Virus record (IMG/VR): IMGVR_UViG_3300045912_000945
Location: 1 to 20,811 of that record
Length of the DNA: 20,811 nt
Strand: one strand, 5' to 3'
Source: a virus
Part shown: one piece after another, positions 13,121-19,639 of the stretch
How positions within the stretch are numbered: the first letter of the stretch is position 1
Layout: every line of letters begins with the position of its first letter
Made by a program: the position numbers and the translations under genes
Notes under the pieces: generated by a model
Database searches by the model: none
Seen by the model: only the letters and a program-made list of their open reading frames with translations
Told to the model about the DNA's origin: nothing

Positions 13121-13884
13121 GCCGGCAGGCTCCAGCAGCGTCGGGCCCAGGGGCATATCCGGCACTCGTGGAACTCAGGCTCGCGCGCGATCCGCGGCAG
13201 CAGCTCGCCGGCGTCGGTCGCCTGGAGGATGCGCACGGCGCGATCGCTCATGGTCTGCGCCAGCGCGGCATCGAACGGCACGAGCTCGTGATGGAGCTCG
13301 GCGGTGTCCTTGTTGATGGCGGTGAAAAGCGCCGGATTCTGTGCGATCCCAGCGACCGCGCCCTCCATGTAGGCTTGATAGAGCGCGATCTGCGCGGCGT
13401 AGACGGGCTTGGCGATGACCACACCCTTGGCCACCGTCTCGCGCCAGTTTCGCGCGTTCATGGTCTTGCATTCCCAAAGCGCCGGCCAGGCGAGGCCCGG
13501 TAGCGCCGGGCCGTCGGAGAGGATTCCATCTACATGGCCGCGGATGCGCCCGCCGGCGACCGAGAAGCCGAACTGCTCGCCGTCCGGTCGGTTGCCCTTG
13601 CGGGTGTAGAGGTCGAAGCCGGCGCTGCGGAGCCACCCTGCTGCCAGGTCCTCCAGCGCATGACCGATCGCGAAGATGCGCAAGGACTGCCCATCGAACT
13701 CGGCGCCCTCATCCTTCGGTGCGCCGGCGAACTCGAACTGCAGCGCCCGCTCGCACGGGTGACCCAGCCGCGAGCCGCCGAGATAGGCGCGCGGAGGCAG
13801 CACTGCGCGCTCCGCCTCAAGGGCCGCGTTGATGACGGCGTTGAGCTGCTCGGCAAAGGATGGGCGGTGGTTGTAGTCGAGCAT
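13117..13884 (-). CDS. Cas4-like PD-(D/E)XK exonuclease with Fe-S cysteines
   Basis: A 255-residue nuclease. ATG 13884 shares a base with the DUF6511 gene's stop (TGATG), and its own stop overlaps the primase-helicase start. The core is IRGHVDGIL (Asp119), ALWECKTM (Glu138, Lys140) and YAAQIALYQAY (Gln165, Tyr169), the D-ExK-QxxxY order of RecB/Cas4 nucleases. One N-terminal cysteine (Cys44, GHPCERAL) and three C-terminal ones (Cys241, Cys244, Cys250, ECRICPWARRCW) match the iron-sulfur cluster ligands of Cas4/AddB. It probably resects double-stranded ends for the recombinase encoded upstream. There are no CRISPR genes in the window, so a phage recombination role is preferred over spacer acquisition. 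Confidence 0.88.
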   Translation of the reverse strand: MLDYNHRPSFAEQLNAVINAALEAERAVLPPRAYLGGSRLGHPCERALQFEFAGAPKDEGAEFDGQSLRIFAIGHALEDLAAGWLRSAGFDLYTRKGNRPDGEQFGFSVAGGRIRGHVDGILSDGPALPGLAWPALWECKTMNARNWRETVAKGVVIAKPVYAAQIALYQAYMEGAVAGIAQNPALFTAINKDTAELHHELVPFDAALAQTMSDRAVRILQATDAGELLPRIAREPEFHECRICPWARRCWSLPA

Positions 13885-14300
13885 CAGAACGGCACCTCCG
13901 CGCCGCTGTCCTCCGTCACCGCCCGGCTCTCGGCAGCCGCGTGCATGGCGTCCTGGAAGCCGCCGACGGCGACCTCGATCAGCGTCAGTACTTGGTCCTC
14001 GGTGAGGTCGGCGAGGCGGCGCTCCCAGCCGATCTCCTCCATGATCTCGGCGACCGGCTTGATGGCCGCACGGATCGCCGCCTTTTCCTGCTCGGTGAGG
14101 TCAACCATGGCGGACGACCTCCGCGCCAAGCGCCACCAGAAGCCCTGGCAATCGATCGAGCAGAACCACACCGAGGGGCGCGGCCGCTTCGAGCGCAGGG
14201 GATCGAACCAGCCAAAGCCACGGGCCGGTCGCCGACAGACGGCACAGAGCACCCCAAGCGGATGCCAGGTACGACGGCGCGTTTCGGTGGTGCCGGACAT
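13884..14300 (-). CDS. DUF6511-family protein with zinc-binding N-terminus
   Basis: A 138-residue protein starting at ATG 14300 with GAGG upstream, 12 bp after the helicase gene. The N-terminus has two cysteine pairs, Cys19/Cys22 (LCAVCRRPARGFGW) and Cys47/Cys51 (WFCSIDCQGFWW), a likely single zinc site. The C-terminal half (about 65-125) has MVDLTEQEKAAIRAAIKPVA, LADLTEDQVLTLIEVAVGG and a final EVPF, matching DUF6511 of alphaproteobacterial phages. Function is not known. Its place between a helicase and an exonuclease suggests an accessory role in DNA processing. An internal Met65 could give a second, zinc-free product but has no clear ribosome site. Confidence 0.82.
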   Translation of the reverse strand: MSGTTETRRRTWHPLGVLCAVCRRPARGFGWFDPLRSKRPRPSVWFCSIDCQGFWWRLARRSSAMVDLTEQEKAAIRAAIKPVAEIMEEIGWERRLADLTEDQVLTLIEVAVGGFQDAMHAAAESRAVTEDSGAEVPF

Positions 14301-14312
14301 GGATGCGCCGCC

Positions 14313-15992
14313 TCATGCCGCCTCGCTCCGCATGGTCTGCTCGGCGCCGAACACCAGTGAGCGGATGGCGGCGCGGTTGAAGGTGAAGGTAATGAGCGCC
14401 GAGGCCTGATAGCGGGTGAGCCCGTAGTCCTGCCGGTAGGCCGGCGGCAGAAGGGCGAGCTGCTTCTCCGTCGGCGGAGCCTTGAGCCAGCTGCGGCTCT
14501 TGTGCGCGCTCTCGTCGGTCTCGTGCTCGTTGAGCCAGTCATCGGCGGCGGCGAGACACACGGTGCGCTCGCCGATGGCCAAGAGCCGCGGCCTCTGACG
14601 CTGCAGGCCGCCGACGCCGTACCAGCGGCCGTTCAGGAAGAACACGCCGCCCCAGGCATTGAACCCGTTCGCAACCAGGGCGCCGTCATCGCCGAACAGG
14701 TCGCACCAGCGGAAGCTCGACCGCTTGAGGAGGTCGATCTCGCTCATCACGAAATCGCCAAGGGGCGCCGCCTCGCCAGCGTCCGAGCGCTCCCAAATGT
14801 AGCCGCAAAGCGGGCACTCGGTGCAGCCGAGCGGCACCTCGGCCTCACACTCCGGGCAGGTCTTGGTCGGCGCCTCGCCGTTCGCCGTGTGGCCGTCGAG
14901 ATCGACGTCCTGCTCCAGCGTGCCGTGCAGCAGGGTCGAGGTGCCGAAGTCGAGAACGATGCAGTCGATCTTGATGACACCCGGATGCTCCTCCGGGCTC
15001 ACGGTACGCAAGCCGCGGCCGACCATCTGAATCATGGTCGATTTGAAGGAGCTGGGCCTCAACAGCACGACGCAGCTCGTCGGTGGGTGGTCCCAGCCTT
15101 CGGTCAGCACCGCGACGTTGACGACGACCCGCGCCTCGCCGGACGCGTAGGCTTCGAGCACCGCCCGCCGCTCGGCGTCGCTCATCTCACCGTTGACCAT
15201 GACCGCAGGGAGGCCGGCGTCGTTGAACGCGGCGCAGACGTTGCGGGCGTGATCGACGGTCGAGCAGAAGACAACGGTCTGCCGATCGCCCGCCTTCTCA
15301 CGCCAGTGCTTGATGACGGCCTCGGTGACCGGCGCGCGGTTCATCACGCGGTCGACCTCGGTCATGTCGAAGTCGTCGGCGGTCCGCCGCACCTTGGCGA
15401 GCTGGTCCTGCACGCCGACATCGATGACGAAGGTGCGCGGCGGCACCAGGTGACCGGAGGCGATCCGCTCGCCGATGCGAATCTGGTCGGCGACGTTGGT
15501 GAAGACGGGCCTGAGCCCCTTGCGGTCGCCCCGGTTCGGCGTCGCTGTGACCCCATAGATACGGGCGGCCGGGTTCCTCTCCCGCACCCGGTCGATGATG
15601 CGCCTGTAGCTGTCGGCCGCCGCGTGATGCGCCTCGTCGATCACCAGCAGGTCGAGCGTCGGGAGACGATCGAGGTTCGCCGCCCGGGCGAGCGTCGGCA
15701 CCATGGCGAAGGTCACCTGGCCGGCCCAGGACTTCTCCTTGGCATCGACCACCGAGGTGGTGACCTTGGGATGGACCCGGGCAAACTTGCTCCGGTTCTG
15801 GTCGGTCAGCTCGTCGCGATGGGCGAGCACACAGGCCTTGGCATCGGTGCCGCCGACCATGCCTCCAGCGACGGCCGACAGCATGATCGTCTTGCCGGCG
15901 CCGGTGGGCGCGACGCCCAGTGTGTTGCCGTGCTTCGCCAGCGCACCGACGCTGCGCTCGACGAACTGCTTCTGACGGGGACGCAGCAGCAT
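14313..15992 (-). CDS. SF2 DEAD/DEAH-box helicase with zinc ribbon
   Basis: A 559-residue ATP-driven nucleic-acid translocase. The ATG at 15992 follows GGGAG and lies 13 bp after the SSB-like gene. Motifs in order: QKQFVERSV region, Walker A APTGAGKT (28-35), LVIDEAHHAA (116-125, DEAH), GVTATPNR (147-154), the second RecA-like domain with VVFCSTVDHAR, AVLTEGWDHP (294-303) and motif VI QMVGRGLR (322-329). After the helicase core comes a zinc ribbon, CPEC (379-382) and CTECPLC (390-396), then about 160 residues of unassigned C-terminal domain. The layout resembles RadD/UvsW-like helicases that remodel forks and recombination intermediates. It sits between ssDNA-binding and nuclease genes, which supports that role. 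Confidence 0.88.
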   Translation of the reverse strand: MLLRPRQKQFVERSVGALAKHGNTLGVAPTGAGKTIMLSAVAGGMVGGTDAKACVLAHRDELTDQNRSKFARVHPKVTTSVVDAKEKSWAGQVTFAMVPTLARAANLDRLPTLDLLVIDEAHHAAADSYRRIIDRVRERNPAARIYGVTATPNRGDRKGLRPVFTNVADQIRIGERIASGHLVPPRTFVIDVGVQDQLAKVRRTADDFDMTEVDRVMNRAPVTEAVIKHWREKAGDRQTVVFCSTVDHARNVCAAFNDAGLPAVMVNGEMSDAERRAVLEAYASGEARVVVNVAVLTEGWDHPPTSCVVLLRPSSFKSTMIQMVGRGLRTVSPEEHPGVIKIDCIVLDFGTSTLLHGTLEQDVDLDGHTANGEAPTKTCPECEAEVPLGCTECPLCGYIWERSDAGEAAPLGDFVMSEIDLLKRSSFRWCDLFGDDGALVANGFNAWGGVFFLNGRWYGVGGLQRQRPRLLAIGERTVCLAAADDWLNEHETDESAHKSRSWLKAPPTEKQLALLPPAYRQDYGLTRYQASALITFTFNRAAIRSLVFGAEQTMRSEAA

Positions 15993-16005
15993 CGCTCACT
16001 CCCCG

Positions 16006-16605
16006 TCACTGCGCCCAGTACGGCCGGATGCCGGCCGCCGGACGTGGCGCCGTTACAGGCTGGGCTGGCGCGGCAGGCTGCGGACCGGGTCCGGAGGTCG
16101 AGCCGCCCGTCCCCATGACCACCGCATAGTCCTTGTGATCCGGCGTCACCGCCGTGCGGATCTCGTTCTTCTCCTCGCCATTGACGTCCGTGCCGACATC
16201 GATGCGAGCGACGAACTCGAGGCCGTCGAGATCGGCGAATCCGTTGATACGGCGCGCCGCCTGCGCTTGCACCGAGGTGTCCTTGTCGGAGATGCCGCGC
16301 GCGGAGTTGAGCATGCCGCGGACGAGCGCCCGGCCCATGTTCGCCCAGTCGGGGCCCTTGGGGCTGTAGAGGCCGATGAGGGTGAAGACCTTGCGCCGCG
16401 CGTAGGGGCCCTCCAGCACCGTGAACTCGCCGTTGAGATAGACGGCGCCGCTGGTAGCGCGGGTCGCATAGCCGCCGGTCCAGCCCTGGGACGGATCGTC
16501 GTAGCCGCCCGGACGGATGGTGAGACGCACCTTGGCGAGCGTGCCCTTGGGGATCAGGTTCGTGACCTGCTTGGCGTCGTTGAAGTCGTTCCATGCACCG
16601 GTCAT
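16006..16605 (-). CDS. Phage protein, probable ssDNA-binding role
   Basis: A 199-residue protein; ATG 16605 with GGAG about 11 nt upstream. A beta-rich body carries IPKGTLAKVRLTIRPGGYDD, a YLNGEFTVLEGPYARRKVFT strand pair, LIGLYSPKGPDWANMGRALV and LDGLEFVARIDVG, then NEIRTAVTPDHKDY. The C-terminal 40 residues are Gly/Pro/Ala-rich and disordered-looking, ending PYWAQ. The order of strands and the YxxRKxF motif resemble DUF669-type phage proteins that act like single-strand binding proteins and accompany RecA-like phage recombinases. Here it directly follows such an ATPase. The aromatic tail could be a partner-binding tip like that of SSB, though it is not acidic. Function is inferred mainly from context. 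Confidence 0.72.
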   Translation of the reverse strand: MTGAWNDFNDAKQVTNLIPKGTLAKVRLTIRPGGYDDPSQGWTGGYATRATSGAVYLNGEFTVLEGPYARRKVFTLIGLYSPKGPDWANMGRALVRGMLNSARGISDKDTSVQAQAARRINGFADLDGLEFVARIDVGTDVNGEEKNEIRTAVTPDHKDYAVVMGTGGSTSGPGPQPAAPAQPVTAPRPAAGIRPYWAQ

Positions 16606-16624
16606 GGCTCTCGTGCTCCTTTCG

Positions 16625-17497
16625 TCAGGAATGGGATTGATCGGGAGTGCTCGGGGACGGCGCGGCCGGGCTTCGGAACTCCAGCCGCTCGCTGGCGGGC
16701 CTCACCGGGCCGCGGATCTTCTCCATCAGCCGCCCGAGATGCGGCTCCTCGACCAGGTCGAGCCGGCCGCTGCGGTCTTTCGCGGGATAGCCCCAGGGGT
16801 TGAGCGTCTGGCAGACGAAAGCGCGGTACGCAGAGCCGTCGTCGGCCTTCATCTCGGCCATGGTGATGACCTGGTCGACGATGCCGGGCAGCTCGTTGCC
16901 GGTCTTGGAGCCGTCGATCTGGGCTGAGAAGAAGCGCCGATTGAAGTCGTCGAGCTTCTCGTCGAGGACGCCGACGAACCAGACGTTCTTCGCCCGGGTG
17001 TGCTGCAGATGCGTGAGCCAGCCGATCATCTCGCGGCCGTGCAGCCCGTAGGCGCCGCGCACGTCCGGTTTGCCCGTCTTCTCCGACAGCGCCTCAGGCT
17101 GGCCCTTGCACCACTGGAAGCAGAGGCGCCCAGCCACCGTGATCGAGTCGATGAAGATCGTCTGGTAGCGGTCGAGCACCGCCCGCTCGCCGAAGCGCGC
17201 CGAGACCGCATCGAAGTGCGCCTGGCTGTAGGGCTGGTCGTCGCGAAAGCTGGGGTTCGGCCCGCCGATGAAGACGGCGAAGTCCCGGCACTCGGTCCAG
17301 GTGCGCGGGCGGATGGTGTCGCCCGGCCAGCCCTCGATGGCGAGGTCGCCGGCCTCGAGGTCCATGAACAGGGTCGCGGCGGGATCGAGCGTCCACAAGA
17401 GGCTGGTCTTGCCGATGCCCGACTTACCGAAGATGCAGCCCTTGATGCCGCGCGGCTCGGCGAGACGCTGGTCGGCGCTGATGATGGGGAGGCTCAT
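16625..17497 (-). CDS. RecA-like phage ATPase (AAA_24, possible Sak4-type recombinase)
   Basis: A 290-residue ATP-binding protein. ATG 17497 overlaps the previous stop (ATGA) and follows GGGAGG. Visible are Walker A GKSGIGKTSLLW (24-35), the acidic strand LFMDLEAGDLAIEGW (43-57), Walker B TIFIDSITVAGR (113-124) and a late KNVWFVGVLDEKLD strand (170-183). This is the AAA_24 arrangement common in phages, where members include Sak4, a RAD51-like single-strand annealing protein. Pairing with an SSB-like gene directly downstream and a Cas4-like exonuclease in the operon supports a recombinase role. The last 25 residues are a Ser/Pro-rich tail. A simple ATP-binding accessory protein remains possible. 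Confidence 0.78.
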   Translation of the reverse strand: MSLPIISADQRLAEPRGIKGCIFGKSGIGKTSLLWTLDPAATLFMDLEAGDLAIEGWPGDTIRPRTWTECRDFAVFIGGPNPSFRDDQPYSQAHFDAVSARFGERAVLDRYQTIFIDSITVAGRLCFQWCKGQPEALSEKTGKPDVRGAYGLHGREMIGWLTHLQHTRAKNVWFVGVLDEKLDDFNRRFFSAQIDGSKTGNELPGIVDQVITMAEMKADDGSAYRAFVCQTLNPWGYPAKDRSGRLDLVEEPHLGRLMEKIRGPVRPASERLEFRSPAAPSPSTPDQSHS

Positions 17498-17793
17498 CGC
17501 TTGCCTCCCTGCGGTGCGATCAGTGCGTCGATCGCGATCTCGGCGCCGAGGACGCCCGCCTTGCGCGCCTCGTCGTAGACGGTGCGGAGCGCGTCGATCT
17601 CGCGGTAGAGCGCGGAGGCCTGCTGGTTGAGGCCGAGGAGAGCGAAGGCCAGATCGTCGACGGTCGCGGTCTCGACCGGCTTCACCGTCTCGTCGCGACG
17701 AAGGCCAAGCGCCGGGATGCGGACCATCTCGGGGAGGCTGGCGAGGCCGTAGTGGTGCTCGCGCAGGGCCGCGAGCTTGCTCTTGGCGCTCAT
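17494..17793 (-). CDS. Small hypothetical phage protein, 99 aa
   Basis: ATG 17793 overlaps the upstream stop (ATGA), and its own stop overlaps the ATPase start the same way. The sequence is MSAKSKLAALREHHYGLASL, then PEMVRIPALGLRRDE, followed by a helical segment with LAFALLGLNQQASALYREID and ALRTVYDEARKAGVLG. It is charged and mostly helical, with a probable coiled-coil section around residues 48-80. I do not recognise a named family. The tight coupling to the ATPase suggests a partner or loader. Confidence 0.75.
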   Translation of the reverse strand: MSAKSKLAALREHHYGLASLPEMVRIPALGLRRDETVKPVETATVDDLAFALLGLNQQASALYREIDALRTVYDEARKAGVLGAEIAIDALIAPQGGKR

Positions 17794-18278
17794 CGCGACA
17801 CCTCGCTGGTCAGGGAAAGGCGGAAGGTCGGCTTGCCCGTGCGCACCGTCCGGGCCGGCGCAAAGAGCTGCCGGATCGACTCGGGCCAGGCGGCAAACGC
17901 GCGCTCGGAGACCTTGAGCTCGGTGGCGACGTACTCGGCGGGATCCTCGCCGCCGGCGCGGATGCGCTCGACGAGCGCCGAAAGCTGCGCCTGATCCCAC
18001 TCGATCTTCTTCGGCAGGTCGGCGATGACGGTGACGGCGCCGTCGGCGAGACGGATCGTGCCGGTGTCCTTGCCCGCCTCGCGGCGCAGCGCCGCAGCGC
18101 GCTCGCCGTACTTCAGCGCCAGAGCGCCATCGAGCCAGTCCTTCACCAACTTGGCGCGGCGCAGATTGTCCTCGATGTCCTGCTGCAGCAGTGCGAGCTG
18201 CTCCGCCGGCAGAGCGACCACGTCGCCCGCGGGCATCTGGAGGAAGTCCTGGAAGGTGGTGTGGTTGGGGAGGGTCAT
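17790..18278 (-). CDS. Hypothetical phage protein, 162 aa
   Basis: The second of two close ATGs (18278) is favoured because GGGAGG at 18287-18292 is 8 nt upstream, against 2 nt for the ATG at 18284. A helical N-terminal half (QLALLQQDIEDNLRRAKLV, WLDGALALKYGERAAALRRE) leads into a strand pair DTGTIRLADGAVTVIADLPK and KKIEWDQAQLSALVERIR, then GGEDPAEYVATELKVSERAF and a C-terminal WPESIRQLFAPARTVRTGKP. Similar proteins stand before AAA_24 ATPases in alphaproteobacterial prophages; no function is known to me. It ends with an ATGA overlap into the next gene. Confidence 0.75.
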   Translation of the reverse strand: MTLPNHTTFQDFLQMPAGDVVALPAEQLALLQQDIEDNLRRAKLVKDWLDGALALKYGERAAALRREAGKDTGTIRLADGAVTVIADLPKKIEWDQAQLSALVERIRAGGEDPAEYVATELKVSERAFAAWPESIRQLFAPARTVRTGKPTFRLSLTSEVSR

Positions 18279-18293
18279 GGACATGGCCTCCCC

Positions 18294-18503
18294 TCACGCC
18301 GACATCTTGGTCGGGGCGGCGGCCGTGCTCTTGCGGAGCTGCTCCGCCTCGAACGCCTCGACGTCTTCGAGGCGGTACACGACCCTGCCGCCGATCTTGA
18401 TGAACTGCGGGCCTTCGCCCGTCCAACGCCACCGCTCCAGCGTGCGATGGCTGATGTTCCAGCGAGCCGCCAGCTCGATCTGGTTCAAATGCCGAACCGC
18501 CAT
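18294..18503 (-). CDS. Helix-turn-helix protein (AlpA/excisionase-like)
   Basis: A 69-residue DNA-binding protein; ATG 18503 with GGAGA 5 nt upstream. HLNQIELAARWNISHRTLER forms a MerR-like helix-turn-helix and WTGEGPQFIKIGGRVVYRL the wing, followed by EDVEAFEAEQLRKS. This is the HTH_17 (AlpA/Xis) fold. It is the first gene of the long minus-strand replication operon. It may be an early regulator or a recombination directionality factor. No phage integrase is visible in the window, so a regulatory role seems more likely from context. Confidence 0.85.
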   Translation of the reverse strand: MAVRHLNQIELAARWNISHRTLERWRWTGEGPQFIKIGGRVVYRLEDVEAFEAEQLRKSTAAAPTKMSA

Positions 18504-18557
18504 CCGTCTCTCCTTCGGTCTCGTGAGCAAACCTGCGGAGACGTTGGCAGACGGGTC

Positions 18558-18598
18558 GGGGGGAAAAGCTGGGGGAGCGAGGGGGGAAACCGAGGGGG
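18558..18598 (+). promoter_or_regulatory. G-quadruplex motif at head of replication operon
   Basis: Four G-runs of 6, 5, 6 and 5 (18558-18563, 18571-18575, 18581-18586, 18594-18598) are separated by AAAAGCT, AGCGA and AAACCGA. This satisfies the canonical four-run, loop 1-7 definition. It lies 55 bp upstream of the HTH start, with the G-rich strand as transcription template, in the only place the operon's promoter could be. No clear -35/-10 pair is visible to me. Confidence 0.6.
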
Positions 18599-18613
18599 AA
18601 TTGCGTCACCGAC

Positions 18614-18637
18614 AAAAAAGCCGCCCCGAAGGGCGGC
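18614..18637 (-). terminator. Intrinsic terminator of the two-gene operon
   Basis: On the minus strand GCCGCCC-TTCG-GGGCGGC is followed by six Ts (18619-18614). It lies 28 bp after the stop at 18665, a classic rho-independent terminator that isolates the 18665-20811 genes from the phage operon. Confidence 0.9.
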
Positions 18638-18664
18638 GTCGTAAAGATCGGTGGATTGCGCCCT

Positions 18665-19639
18665 TCAGAGGCGCGCGGGCACTTTCAATCGAACCTGCCC
18701 ATCATGCGTTTCGATGTATTCTCTCCATGCGTTGCGCTTCTCGGGACGCTTGTCCTTGAAGACGTCCTCAATGCGGTCGGAATCGTACTCGGCCTCGGCC
18801 AGGAGCCACTCCTCGCTCACCCATTCGGCGCCTCGGGCCCAAGCCTCATAGAGCAACCGGATGAGTCGCTTCTTCTTGCCCCGGAAGAGGTACTGTCGCT
18901 CGTGGATGCGGAGCCATGATCCGTCCGGACTGCATTCGACGGGGCTGACCTGACGCTCGACCGCGGCGGGCCGCGAGTAGGCCATTGCGGCAAGGCGATA
19001 GAGATCCAGCTCCACATCGCTGGAGCCGCGGGAAAGAACGGTCCCGACGGGGATGATCCTGCTAACAGCCGGTAGTATGAGGTCATCCGGCACCCACTGA
19101 GCGGACGTCAGCAGAAGGGATGGCTTGGCGCCAAGCCGCAGCTTGAGCTCCGGATTCAGCGACGCTCGCACATCGGGCGCGACCAGGCGCCGGGCGAACA
19201 GGACTGGGATCCCTGTGCGCCGGCCGAGCCTCGGCGTGCCCAGGTCCCAAAGGAGGCCATCCACTAAGGGAATGGGTTTGCGGGTCGACGGGAGCCCAAG
19301 CAGCCGGCAGATCAGCGCCATGAAGGCGGCGGTGTCCAGACGCCACGTCCGCAGCTCGTCGGCGGCAACATCGACAAAGCCGGCCTCGGGATGGAAGTAG
19401 CTGGCAACACTGGTCGCGTGATCGAATTCGATCGAAGCCTGTGTTTCCCCGTCAGCAAGGGCCACACGGATCGAATCGAGGGGTTTGCCAGGCACGAGGA
19501 GCGCGCCCCCGGTCAGCTTTTCCCCCTCGGGGCCGATCTCGTCTTCGAGGACGCGCGCCGTCGCGATCGGTGGCTCCTGCTCGGCCAGCTGGACCAAGAA
19601 GCGGAACGCACGGGTCGAGATTGCGGCCTTGGCAATCAA
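18665..19639 (-). CDS. Unknown protein with C-terminal winged-helix-like domain, 324 aa
   Basis: The frame opens with TTG at 19639, overlapping the upstream stop (TTGA), so coupled translation is likely. Residues 1-130 are strand-rich (LTGGALLVPGKPLDSIRVAL, FHPEAGFVDVAADELRTWRL). The middle has LVDGLLWDLGTPRLGRRTGI and PVLFARRLVAPDVRASLNPE. The C-terminal about 75 residues, with YLFRGKKKRLIRLLYEAWAR, GAEWVSEEWLLAEAEYDSDR and IEDVFKDK, resemble an OmpR-type winged helix, so DNA binding is inferred. I do not recognise the family. The only visible neighbour in its operon is the 391-residue gene; the pair may be phage cargo or a host gene pair. Confidence 0.72.
   Translation of the reverse strand: MIAKAAISTRAFRFLVQLAEQEPPIATARVLEDEIGPEGEKLTGGALLVPGKPLDSIRVALADGETQASIEFDHATSVASYFHPEAGFVDVAADELRTWRLDTAAFMALICRLLGLPSTRKPIPLVDGLLWDLGTPRLGRRTGIPVLFARRLVAPDVRASLNPELKLRLGAKPSLLLTSAQWVPDDLILPAVSRIIPVGTVLSRGSSDVELDLYRLAAMAYSRPAAVERQVSPVECSPDGSWLRIHERQYLFRGKKKRLIRLLYEAWARGAEWVSEEWLLAEAEYDSDRIEDVFKDKRPEKRNAWREYIETHDGQVRLKVPARL

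Noticed and set aside
11507-13291. Long plus-strand open frame opposite the primase-helicase
   Set aside because: It is antisense to a protein with intact primase and Walker motifs, has no ribosome site or domain, and is a composition artefact.
14502-16118. Long plus-strand open frame opposite the SF2 helicase
   Set aside because: The minus-strand helicase has all motifs; the plus frame shows no recognisable feature.
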